Shown here: in pieces, positions 37,576-47,961 of the stretch
How positions within the stretch are numbered: the stretch's first letter is position 1
Layout: each line of letters starts with the position of its first letter
Source of the DNA: Paramacrobiotus metropolitanus
Taxonomy: Eukaryota > Tardigrada > Eutardigrada > Parachela > Macrobiotidae
Direction: 5' to 3'
Length of the DNA: 64,000 nt
NCBI RefSeq assembly: GCF_019649055.1
Contig: NW_026570234.1
Span: forward strand, 372,001 to 436,000
Program-made: the position numbers and the translations under genes
Notes under the pieces: generated by a model
Database searches by the model: none
What the model was told of the DNA's origin: nothing
Seen by the model: only the letters and a program-made list of their open reading frames with translations

Positions 37576-38372
37576 AATTCCGTACAATTCCGTGGAGTTC
37601 TATGAGGTTCCGCACCGTTCCGTAGAGTTCCATTAAGTTCCCTCAAGTTCCGTACAGTTCCGTAGAGTTCCATCAGGTTCCATCAGGTTCCGTAGAGTTC
37701 CATTAGGTTCCGTACAGTTCCATTAAGTTCCGTCAGGTTCCGTAGAGTTCCATTAGGTTCCGTCAGGTTCCGTCAGGTTCCGTAGAGTTTCATTAGGTTC
37801 CGTCAGGTTCCGTAGAGGGCCATTGGGTTCCGTTAGGTTCCGTCAGGTTCCGTAGAGTTCCATTGGGTTCCGTCAGGTTCCATTAGGTTCCGTACAGTTC
37901 GTTTGGGTTCCGTTAGGTTCCGTCAGGTTCCGTAGAGTTCCATTAGGTTCCGTTAGGTTCCGTCAGGTTCCGTAGAGTTTCATTAGGTTCCGTCAGGTTC
38001 CGTAGAGGTCCATTGGGTTCCGTTAGGTTCCGTCAGGTTCCATTAGGTTCCGTACAGTTCCATTGGGTTCCGTTAGGTTCCATTAGGTTCCGTACAGTTC
38101 CATTGGGTTCCGTACACTTCCATTAAGTTCCGTCAGGTTCCGTACAGTTCCATTAGGTTCCGTTAGGTTCCGTAGAGTTTCATTAAGTTCCGTCAGGTTC
38201 CGTAGAGTTCCATTGGGTTCCGTTAGGTTCCGTAGAGTTCCATTGGGTTCCGTAGAGTTCCGTAGAGTTCCGTAGAGTTCCATTGGGTTCCGTCAAGTTT
38301 CGTAGAGTTCCATTAGGTTCCGTCAGATTCCGTAGAGTTCCATTAGGTTCCGTCAGATTCCGTAGAGTTCCA
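37576..38372 (-). repeat. Decanucleotide minisatellite array B (about 0.8 kb), inverted relative to array A
   Basis: Built from CAGGTTCCGT, TAGGTTCCGT, TGGGTTCCGT and AGAGTTCCAT units. These are exact reverse complements of the units in array A (32339-33510). Together the arrays form the arms of an imperfect inverted repeat around about 4.1 kb. Confidence 0.97.
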
Positions 38373-39837
38373 TCAGGTACGTGCCAGCATTACGCGTTGC
38401 TATTTTTCGGCCTAAACAATCTGTGCCATATGTGCTACCCGAGCACTCAAAACTTCGAAGTGCAACAGCTGATTTAGCCTGATTACGAAATTTATGATAC
38501 CGTATGCGGTGTACAGATATGGTGCTGTGAGAGTAGGCTAATCGTAAAAAGCACAACAATTATTTGACAAAGCACTTCCAGTGACCAATATCGATGAAAA
38601 TAAAACAAAACTCACTGCATTTCGACACTAATCACACTAAATACAATGTCATATAGCCAAAAAACATGACTGTGCTGAACTTCATTTTAAATTAGCTCTA
38701 GCCATAAGCTAGACTGCTAGAGTAGTTCATCAAAATTATTGGAAACAAGGAAGGCAGCAGATCGTACAGGTTTGGCGGCTTTGTACTTTGCAGATAGTTG
38801 GACTGATACCGTAAGTTAAAACTCGATACTGCAAAACAAAATTAAATTTTTGTGCTGCTAGTGGGTTGTGCGGCATCGCTGACCGACTGCCAGCTTTTAA
38901 TCATGTACGCAATCGTTGTAAATAATTGTTTTCTATCTGTTCTATTGTTAATCTTCGTTGTTAATCGTTTTATACATTTCTTCGCTTTGCCGTACGTAGC
39001 AAGCGGTTGGTGGACTGCCTGACTGACTTTGGAAGAGGGTATTGTACATGATCCATCCACGTTTTGGCCTACTCTGTAGTCGACACGTTTTGCTTTAATG
39101 GGAGTCGATACGCATAGTGGAAGACAAAAATTCTTAACTGCAACATAATCACAATAATAGCGATCTGCTTGCGAGTGCAGTTCCTTTGTGCATATGTTTG
39201 AATGGTAGAAACTTGAAAGTGTAATAGATCGTTCAGGGCGGCAACATTAGATGACTTAAAATGTTAATTACAATTAGTACTTGTACTTACCATAATGATA
39301 TACCTGTATGATTATGTAGCTGTATATAGTATGCTGTATATGCATATGCTACAAGAATATGCTGCGTTTAGCTACCAAAGACTACTGTATACTGTACTAT
39401 TTTCAGTGCAATTTTAAATTATTAACATCTGAACTGCATCAGTATCTTATTTTTCTGCCCGCCGCCGCCGTCATCATGCAGTGCCATTAAATTTTGAGGT
39501 CATGCGCTTGAAACAAAATTGATTAGCCATTCACATAATGCAAGGTGCGGTCCTGCAAACCGTTATGTTTGGGATAGCCATACATAAGTACACGTATGAA
39601 CAGTCAGTAAATAATTACATCAAATAATAATTTTCTATTATGAACCGTTTGAGTATAAGTACTATTCCGCCTGCAATATGCAGTACACAGCACAAGTAAA
39701 ATGAATTATTATGCTAGCCCAAGTTACGTGACCCGAGCATCTACCCAGAAATCATAATGCTCGCCATGCCGGGGAAGCATCGTCAGCCGTAAGTCAGTTA
39801 GCTCCAGATAGCGGGAATTTCATGGTTGTGGTATTGC
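38373..39837. other. Intergenic, nothing recognised
   Basis: AT-rich sequence between array B and the prepropeptide gene. Short frames only (for example 38842-39060, minus strand), none supported. Confidence 0.45.
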
Positions 39838-40735
39838 TCAGGTTTGTTTATTGACACAGTAACTGTAAAGCGCAGCCAGGAGATTATTGGTTTCTCCTCG
39901 ACCTCGGGATATTCTTCGGAACTGCGAGGCAAAATTGCTTAGGTCCCCTGGACAATCAGAGATGGCATATGGTAAACCGGCAACCCCTGTCTTGGGAAAC
40001 AGCCAGCGACGCTTTGGAAAAGTGGGTTGGATCTGCGTCCATTGCGCATTTTCTTGTTCTGTCGACCCAGATGGCCTACTCAGGTCACCGCTAGGCATTC
40101 CTACAAACAGTGCAAGTTGACGAGTTTCCCAGAAAGCGATATTTCATAGTTGGCAAAATGATAACGACGTTCAAAATATATGCATATGGCAGGGATTGTC
40201 AGCCAAGCGTTGACCTTTAAACCTCGCTTCAGCTTGTAACCACTAAATGTAAGTAAATTAAATGATTGGTGACTGCCTACTGAAACAGTGCTTTATTTAT
40301 ACTTATATGTTTTCTTTGTTAAATGATTGTTGACTGCCTACTGAACAGTGTTTTATTTATACTTATACTGTATGTTTTCTTTGAAGTAATTGACAATTGC
40401 CTAAGTACATTTCAGCTTTTACCACACCATACCAATCCAAGAATTTTATGTCATGTAAGCATAGTTATATTAAATACACGTACGAGAAGGGAATGACAAT
40501 GCTAGCTGCGTACTTCTTCTTTTGTTGAAATTTTAATGCAGATTCTATGATCGCATAAAATTTAGTTAAAAACATGAACACACTGAAGATTACCGGGATT
40601 GTAGTAATAAGCATATGGAGTCCATTGGTCCTCTTCCCACCATTTCGGTAACGCCGACTGCCTCACAGGAAATGCGAGAAGAACTTGCGGAAGATAAGCA
40701 CAACAAAATACGCACAGAACTGCCCATAGGTACAT
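39838..40735 (-). CDS. Putative secreted prepropeptide, 134 aa, two exons
   Basis: Exon 1 is 40594-40735 (donor CCCG|GTAATC) and exon 2 is 39838-40100 (acceptor TTTGTAG), joined in phase 1 for 134 aa. The N terminus MYLWAVLCVFCCAYLPQVLLA is a strong signal peptide. The rest is small and hydrophilic, with aromatic-rich WWEEDQWTPYAYYYNPG, a KRR cleavage-like site followed by WLFPKTGVAGLP, and further basic sites (FRRISRGRG). Two cysteines lie near the C terminus (SDCPGDL and YSYCVNK). A neuropeptide or peptide-hormone precursor is a reasonable reading from size, signal peptide and basic cleavage sites, but I recognise no family and no amidation repeats. Splice phase and the signal peptide are the main support. 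Confidence 0.58.
40260..40384 (+). repeat. Two-copy tandem repeat, unit about 62 bp
   Basis: AAATGATTGGTGACTGCCTA and ACAGTGCTTTATTTATACTT occur in both halves with small indels. The repeat lies inside the intron of the prepropeptide gene. Confidence 0.9.
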
Positions 40736-41871
40736 TTTACCTTCAGCTGACAGTTCTGGCAACCAAATGAAATTTCGAATGGTAAAATAGTAGATAAGAT
40801 AATAAATCTGTTGTATTTGTGCCACCACCTGTAAAAAATTCCTTCCAAGTGCCTATACAAATTAAAGGCGTCGACGTAGACCTTATATATCCTGTGCTCC
40901 CAGACCTATTCAAGGATTGCAGTATACATCTATCACGACATCATTATATGCAGCCGATATATATAGCCACAGTAAACTTGGAAAATGTCAACATCCAGAA
41001 AATCAAAGGACTCTCCACCTAGCGTTTTGATTGTCGTTAATTCGGATGCGCACTGGACGATGTGATAAATTTCGTGATCTGACTTCTTTGGATTTGCCGT
41101 CGGCGAACAGTTGCCTGTATGGCGAGGGGTATATAATATATATGCTACGCACATTTAAAATGGAACTTAAATGAATTATCGGTGCATGCAGGCCAGGGCG
41201 TAACCCGTTTCATGAGAATTGAAGTGCTACTTCTGCAATTCCAAACCAATATTCCACAAGATTTGATCCTGTTTCATTTGTGGCCGTAATTGCTCCTTGA
41301 TGTGCTGGTAGAATGTGATCCCATCACAAATGTGCGTCAACGCGCAATCAAACTATCGCGATCCAGAAAATGCACTGTACCGTGGTTCCGTGTCCGGTTT
41401 TCACGGCACTGAAAATGCCGAATTTTGAGCAACCCTTTTTAAGTCTCGCAAAATTAAATTAATGGGACAAAATAATATATCTATGACGTCCGTGGTTGTA
41501 ACACGATTAAGAGTCTGTCCGAGTAAAATGCACAACTGTAAACCGAAAAACAGTATAAGCTACAATACGAACACTAGAAGTACTGAAACCAAAGCATGAC
41601 TAAATGTAAATTACTACTTTCATTATACGACGGTATTAAATGTACTCTTTTCAACTAACCTATTTGCAGTACGAGTACTTTTCTTTTTGTTTATTATATA
41701 TCGTGAAATCGTATTTCTCAACAGCCATACCATGTTGGATGCATGATCAACACTCTGTGTAAACAAAACTTATGTATTTCTACATTCATTTTTAAATAAT
41801 ATATCTTTCAATATTATTGCCAGTACTGCGTCAGTGTTTCCTCCCTATTGTGAAGGCTTCGTTCTTCTTGT
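40736..41871. other. Intergenic between prepropeptide gene and the nested transposons
   Basis: It should contain the promoter of the minus-strand prepropeptide gene. No other gene was recognised. Confidence 0.4.
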
Positions 41872-42031
41872 AGTACGAGGCAAGCGGCAACTCTTTCCCA
41901 TCGCTTTAGTAAATTACATCACTTTCCCTGCTGCATCTTACCCGTATGCAGGCGCTCACGTGATACTTTGATTTCAGCCGTTTCACATATAAACCGGCTT
42001 TGCGGCTACAGTTGATTACGCAGCTGATTAA

Positions 42032-42330
42032 GGCCTCGTCCTTTCTGTAGCGAATCTAGCTTCCGTACAGTGCACCACCGTCCCAGAACAGCAGGTACGC
42101 GATACGGTATGGCAGTTTTCGATTCGCGTACCTGGCTACCAAGGGAAAGATTCGGGACGGAGGTGCGCTCCGTATCCGAGTGTCCCGTATTCGCAACGGG
42201 TAGATACGATGCTTCGCGTACCGTACCTCGTAGCCTGTACTAACCCTGCGTCTCATATCAGGCGAAAATTAAACGCGCCCTTTTTCGCATACCGTCGAAA
42301 ACAAAGAAAAACGATACGGTACGCGAAGCC
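42032..42330 (+). repeat. Left TIR and subterminal palindromic repeats of the Harbinger element
   Basis: Beyond the 25-bp terminal repeat, motifs of the type GATACGGTACGCGAAGC (42313) and GCTTCGCGTACCGTAC (42211) occur in opposite orientations, with related GATACGGTATGG and CGTATCCG words. Such subterminal motifs are where the Myb-like protein of Harbinger elements is expected to bind. That role is inferred from family knowledge. Confidence 0.7.
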
Positions 42331-42501
42331 ACCTTCAGAGGTGGCTTTCCGTATCCGTCGTTTCTCATGATAATTTTCAAGAAATTTTTTCGCCTAATAA
42401 TCTTGAACACTTATTAATGGAATTTTGTTAAAAATGGACTATGATGCCGTTTGTTCTGATGACGAGAACGAAAGCGTTACAAAACTGTTAGTGCAGTATG
42501 T

Positions 42502-43831
42502 ATGTCAGTTTCTAGTGCAATTCAGAATTTATTTGGTGGTTTAAAAAACTTGAGTACTAAGGGATATCTATCTCGTGGAGGTAACAAGAACGTTAATCGC
42601 CGAGAAATTCGTTTTGCTGCGCAAAACCTTTACAAGCGATATCCTGGGCATTTATTCTTTGAGACGTACCACGTTAATGTGGATGTTTTTCGTGAAATTG
42701 TGGAGAAATTACGTCCATATTTTGAAAAGAGTTCGACGAAGAGGCCTTATTCTACGGAATGCAAAATCGCTGCCTGCCTCCATATGCTGGCACACGGATC
42801 ATCGGTACGGTCACAGTGCGAACTTCATGGTTTGTCGCGCTCGACGACGTGTAGAGCTTTTCGGACGTTTTTGAATGCCCTGAAGAAAGAATACTGGTCG
42901 CTTATACAGTTTCCCGACGAAGATGGTATGATGCGTTCGGCCCGTGAGTTTGAAGAAAAAGGACTGCTTTATGGCGCTGATTGGGTACCAAAAATACTGG
43001 GAGCAGTGGACGGGACACACATCAACATTAAAGCACCACACTCTCGCCCCGAAAGCTACGTCAACAGGAAAGGGGAATTATCTCTTAACGTGCAGGCTTG
43101 TGTCAATTCTTCTATGGAATTTATACATCTATATGTTGGAGCTCCTGGGCGGGTGCATGACCAGAACGTGTACGACAATTCGGGGCTGGAAGGCTTAATT
43201 CCAGAGAACTGGATGATTTTGGGTGAGTATACGCACTAAGAATTTAAAGAAATTTGTTATTTTAGAAATAAACGAGTCTATAGTGCTGACTTAAATTTGT
43301 ACTGCTGTTAATTTCTCCGATTTTTAATAGCTTTAATATTTTCTACTAATGTTGTGTAAAAAAGGTAAAATTAAGTAGTGTATTTTTCATTTTCGAGATT
43401 AAATTTCAACGAAGTAACGCAATTACAAGTTATTATTGTAATTTGCAGGTGATGGTGGGTACCGTGCGACAAGAAAAGTTTTGACACCGTTTAGAGAGAA
43501 CGGCCGCCTCTCAGCTAGGCAGGAAGATTTCAATGAAATTCAGTCCAGTTTAAGAAAAGTCGTTGAAAGAGCTTTTGGCGTTCTGAAGCGACGTTTTCGA
43601 ATTTTGAAGTTCTTGGATTATGACGACATGAGTGCAATGAAGCACATTATTATTGTGTGCTGTCTGCTTCATAATTTGGACATCAAATCCGTAGATGATT
43701 TTACGTTGGAGGGAGACGATCATGTCGAAGCGGTTGATCTGGATGATGAAGAGGATGCTGTTGCCGAAGGAGCATTTGGCGATTTTAAAAACGCTCTAGT
43801 TGCGCGGATGCTGCCAAATTCGTTGGGTTAA
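42502..43831 (+). CDS. PIF/Harbinger transposase (DDE_Tnp_4 type), 367 aa
   Basis: Exon 1 is 42502-43222 (donor TTGG|GTGAGT) and exon 2 is 43449-43831 (acceptor TTTGCAG), phase 1, 1104 nt (367 aa). An N-terminal helix-turn-helix-like segment (QCELHGLSRSTTCRAFRTF) precedes the catalytic domain. The three acidic residues are visible: Asp170 in GAVDGTHINIKAP, Asp220 in GAPGRVHDQNVY and Glu280 in VVERAFGVLKRRFRIL. A SYVNRKGE-S-N-QA block between the aspartates is diagnostic of the family. The product would cut at the element's ends together with the Myb-like partner. An upstream ATG at 42434 is in another frame, so the start at 42502 is the best guess. No stop or frameshift was seen. Confidence 0.93.
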
Positions 43832-45437
43832 GAAATCGGTAAGTGTAAAATTTCTGGTAAATTTATTTATGCAGTTTTATTAAGTCAATAGCTATCAAAA
43901 TAACAAAAAGTTGCAAACGCGGGCATTATCGTCCGTAGATGCGTAAAGCCCTAAGTATGTTTTCCTTGGCTTTCTATACAAGTACTGTATGCCCGGAAGC
44001 GCGCATAAAACCAGTAATTTTACTTAAGTTGGTACAACGGAACTTACGTGCCTGTATGTACTGGTGGGCATTAGGGTTGCATATGCCTTTTAAATCTACT
44101 TGTCTCTGTAAACTGAGGTGAGCAAAATTGCCCTATAATAATGTTATAATACGAGTACATAACGCTTTTGTATGATATATCTGTACACGTGAATATGCAC
44201 TAGATTCATTCACAATTTTGCATTTGTAATCAGATATGTCGGCTTTTTAAAAATAGCTGGTCGTACGTGTGTGCTGTACTGTTAATTATTCACTCAACCG
44301 GCAAGTCAAAGTGAACGGCTTACATTACCGCTGCAGTTTGCTTATCGAGTTTACGTATATTATTTTATTTTGATTCTATAGCACAGGAAAAAAGTTGTGT
44401 TTTTATTTTTATCTCATTTTTATCCATGGAGACGCTTGGCGATCGACACACATGGTTTTGGCTTGTTTTGTGAAAACTGTTGTTTATCTAATCATCAATA
44501 ACTCCTGCATATTGACAGGGAAGGTGACCTAACGAAGTGGACCTGATGCGAGTGAGAATCTGTTGCTGCGCTATGGGAACACTGTAGAGTGGTGGCTAAA
44601 TGCCAGTACGGTACAGTATACAATGCGCGTTGAAGTCGTCGTTTATGCTGCGGTTAGCTGTTTAAATGTGGATGAAGTTGAAAATGGATGGACGCCCTTG
44701 TACCTCGGAGTGGCTGCGCGATCATTATGAAAGCGCTTTATCTTCGGCTCTCATTCTGGACTGTCATCCTCATGCAGAATACAATTATGTCGGCCATTAA
44801 TGTAAGCCTACCGGCGATTGTGCTGCGCTCACATTTTTTGTAACCTTCGTTGCGATTAAAGAAACTTTGCGATTTGTCGAAGCTAGGTAGTTCACCGGAT
44901 TGGTTAACTATCCGGATAGGTTTTAACCGAAAACCGCTGTTTAAACGATCCTCGTAAACAGTGGATATTTTTAACAATAGCAAAGTTTTTCTGTTTGGTC
45001 CTATTGAAAGATTTTCCTATTAAAAGACAAAATCTTCGCATCTGTATAATTAGTGGCAATTGTCTACATTTGGACACAGTGCCCCATACTGTAGAGGCGG
45101 CGTAGACGTACTATATGCGTAGTCGTGGAAAATGAAAACGGGTTTCCGATGAATGGATGTGTAACTGTGATTAAGATGTATTGCGGTTAACATTCTTGTT
45201 ATTATTTCTGCTTGTTATATGGAAAGTAGGTAAACAGTGTGGCGATTATATTTTCTATTGCTGAACTCTATTATACTTCTATTGCTAAACTACACAACGC
45301 TTAATGTACGAGTGTTTATATACCCAGAAAAAACAACAAAAATTCATAACACCAGAGTTTTTACGACACCGTTTTATCATAATAATCTCAAGTCAAATTT
45401 CGGTTCCGCTTTACTAGTCAAATTCAGTTCCGCTTTA

Positions 45438-46471
45438 CTACTCTTCTCCTAAAGCCTGCGGAACTTCATCGTCTCCGAAGTCGACTTCCACGTTGTACTG
45501 CCGCTCGAACTTCAATTTTGCCAGCTCAACCTTCATTTTTTCCAGCTTTACCATTTCGGTTAGCGAAGTTCGCATATCATCCATGATAGCAACGGAACGC
45601 GTCATGAGTTTAACCGTCTCACTGGCGGCGCTGCGTTTTTCGCTCTTCTTTGCTTTCTTTGGCTTTTCCGCGCTTCCAATTGGAGATCCCGCAGGAGTAT
45701 CCGGTTGCATATCATCGTCGCTAAATTAGCAAAACTTAATATTTCTATTATTTTGCCACATCAATTTCTCAAATTACTAGGGTACAACTGTGCATGATAA
45801 TATCAAAGATTTTACCTCAAATTAATATCACATTCCTCGGCACCGATGTCTTCCAAAACGTTGCTCGTGGATCCCGCTCCCAGAGCCACCGAATTAGTTG
45901 CAAAAGCAATATCATCCCGATCGCCGTACGTCTTATCGAAGAGTTCAAATAAATGATATTTCACTTCACCGCTTTCCCCGGTGCCATTTTTTCGTTTTTT
46001 CTCTGCCTACAAGTAACCGCAAAAAAGTGCAAAAATTAATTTCACAGTTTGCAGAACTATTGTTAGTAATTTAATCACTGTCACTAATGCAGGTAAGTAA
46101 TTTCTACATATTTTATTTGAAAAACATGTATTATAGCAAAAATTGATTTACCTTATATTTCTTCCACGCATTTTCGTAAGAGATCTTCAGGTTCTCGCTG
46201 GTGCGGTTTCCCAGGGCATCTTTAAAAACCAACTGCATCTCCTGGAACACCTTTGACCAAAATTTCGCTTTACTTGTACAACGTCGAAACTCATCCTCCC
46301 GGTCGATGCGAGTAGCGACAAGCCACCTATGCAGAAACAAAATAAGCATGGCTGATAACACAGAGGAGCTCCTGCAGCCATCGGTCGTAGACTAAAGATT
46401 ATGAGAAGCATAGACAGCACTCACTTCATTTTTTTGGGAGACAGAGGAGCAGATTTGGGAGCGCGAGGCAT
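45438..46471 (-). CDS. Harbinger-associated Myb/SANT-like DNA-binding protein, 231 aa
   Basis: Four exons on the minus strand: 46425-46471, 46152-46326, 45816-46006 and 45438-45720, total 696 nt (231 aa). It starts MPRAPKSAPLSPKK (basic, Pro-rich). The Myb/SANT-like domain follows, with helix residues WLVATRIDREDEFRRC, FWSKVFQEMQ and ISYENAWKKYK. After an acidic linker comes a Lys-rich segment (EKPKKAKKSEKR), likely a nuclear localisation signal, and a C-terminal coiled coil (VKLEKMKVELAKLKFERQY). In PIF/Harbinger elements this second protein binds the subterminal DNA and carries the transposase into the nucleus. Its place inside the same element, convergent with the transposase, supports the call. 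Confidence 0.88.
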
Positions 46472-47026
46472 CGTAGCACTAATTGGTTAGATGATATATG
46501 GAGCTGATATAACACGGGGATCAAGAACTTTTATACAATTTTCCCGAACTTTGAAATTAAAAAAGCGAAAACTTTCGTCGTACGAACTGATCGGCGCTCG
46601 GACAAATAAAGTTATGCGCGGCAAGATGCGATCGAAGCGATGAGACGCAAGTACAGCGATACGGCGTCAAAGCTAGAGATGCGATACAGGAAACCGATAG
46701 CGAGCCCGGTTTCGATGTGCGTAGCTTGTACTGTGTCTTGGTGGTGCGCACCAAATAGTGTCCCATTTTTATACTGTAACGAAACTAGATACGGTGCTGT
46801 ATCGCAACACGATACGCTTTAGAAAGGGGACGAGGCCTAAGAGTACTCGTACGGAGAAGAGTACGGTAGCCGAGATTTTATCAGCGGCTCACCGGTAAGC
46901 TCTGAGTCAGCAATGAACACGATAGCATTAAGTATCACGTGTGCGCCGACACACGGCAAAGATGCAGCAGGGAAAGTGATGTAATTTACTAAAGCGATGG
47001 GAAAGAGTTGCCGCTTGCCTCGTACT

Positions 47027-47961
47027 TATTTGATAATGTTAATGGTGTTAAACGTGGGCTTTGGATTTGGGTGCGCCGGCGCCCTAACTCTTTTTCCCAC
47101 TTCTACCGTTTTTAGCGATGCCGCACTTAGTATTTATCTTTTCTAAGTGACTTTACATGTGTCCGTCTATGCATACTTCGAATATTGTAAAGATGTTATT
47201 TAATCGCAATCTAGTTTGTACATTTCGTAATTGGATGCACAAAATTAATCGTATACAATCTTTTTATGAATTACTGTAGTACAGTAGCCGTTATGCATGC
47301 TATTTGAAGACACTATGCTGTAATCAGTCGTATTATTATTATTATCATTAAAATTAGAAGACATAATTATTTTATTAGGCCTTCATAAATTAATAATAAG
47401 TAATAAGTTAATAAGTAATTACACGAATAGAAATACATGCCGTATAGAAATACATGCAGTACAGAAACATTCCTCGTATAGAAATACATGCAGTACGCAG
47501 CTGGGGTTTCACCACAGTTTAAAATTATGAGTTATTAGAAGGAAGAAATAAATCATTCTACAGAATTTACGCAAGCCCCAAAGTTTCATTTTTAAATAAG
47601 AGCAGAAATGTTGCGTGTTTCAGACTTTCAGATCCCTACACCCGACACCGTTAAAGTGCAAAGCATTTGATTCAGCATTTCCGTCTATGTGAGCGCATCG
47701 CGGAAACATTGCACTTCCGCTCCAAAGGTAGACTTTGTGTGTGGTGCACTGGTGATTCATCATTCTCTACTTGCGCAGTATTGTGGTAGCTTACTTTTCA
47801 GTGTTTTCTGGCCCCGAGGCGTGCAAACTTTTGCAGTCTTTTGCCATAATAACAATTCAGAGATTAGATTATTATAAAATTATAAGGTGCTGTTTATCTT
47901 CCCTTATTTTTCTTTTGTCCGATTTCCCTGCTCCTTCAAGCGAATCAAGCCAAAAATAACC
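47027..47961. other. Intergenic and 5' region of SPTLC2
   Basis: AT-rich sequence with a small imperfect repeat (GTATAGAAATACATGC, three copies near 47425-47495). The segment just before 47962 is presumably the promoter and 5' untranslated region of SPTLC2. Confidence 0.45.

Larger units (their letters stand above)
42032..46837 (+). mobile_element. PIF/Harbinger DNA transposon, 4.8 kb, with both genes
   Basis: The ends are inverted repeats: GGCCTCGTCCTTTCTGTAGCG on the left and its imperfect complement on the right (GGGGACGAGGCC at 46826-46837). A TAA duplication lies at 42029-42031 and 46838-46840. Three-base TWA duplications and GGCC-type ends are typical of PIF/Harbinger. The element carries a DDE transposase gene on the plus strand and a Myb/SANT-like protein gene on the minus strand, converging on its middle. 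Both can be spliced without stops. It inserted into an older fold-back element. Confidence 0.95.
41872..47026. mobile_element. Fold-back (MITE-like) element split by the Harbinger insertion
   Basis: The left arm starts AGTACGAGGCAAGCGGCAAC at 41872 and runs to about 41980. Its reverse complement is found at about 46933-47026. The first 65-70 bases are essentially identical, including CTTTCCCATCGCTTTAG and TTACATCACTTTCCCTGC; the inner 35 are similar (GTGATACTT). Removing the Harbinger element and one target-site copy leaves about 345 bp, most of it palindromic, which fits a non-autonomous fold-back element. No clear target-site duplication flanks the outer ends. It carries no coding sequence of its own. 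Confidence 0.85.

Noticed and set aside
38083-38283. Repetitive protein-like frame (RNLTEPNGTL repeats)
   Set aside because: It is a translation of the decanucleotide minisatellite, which stays open in several frames. No start context or flanking exons.
42434-42510. Upstream ATG at 42434 as the transposase start
   Set aside because: It is in a different frame from the transposase and would need an intron of under 20 bases.
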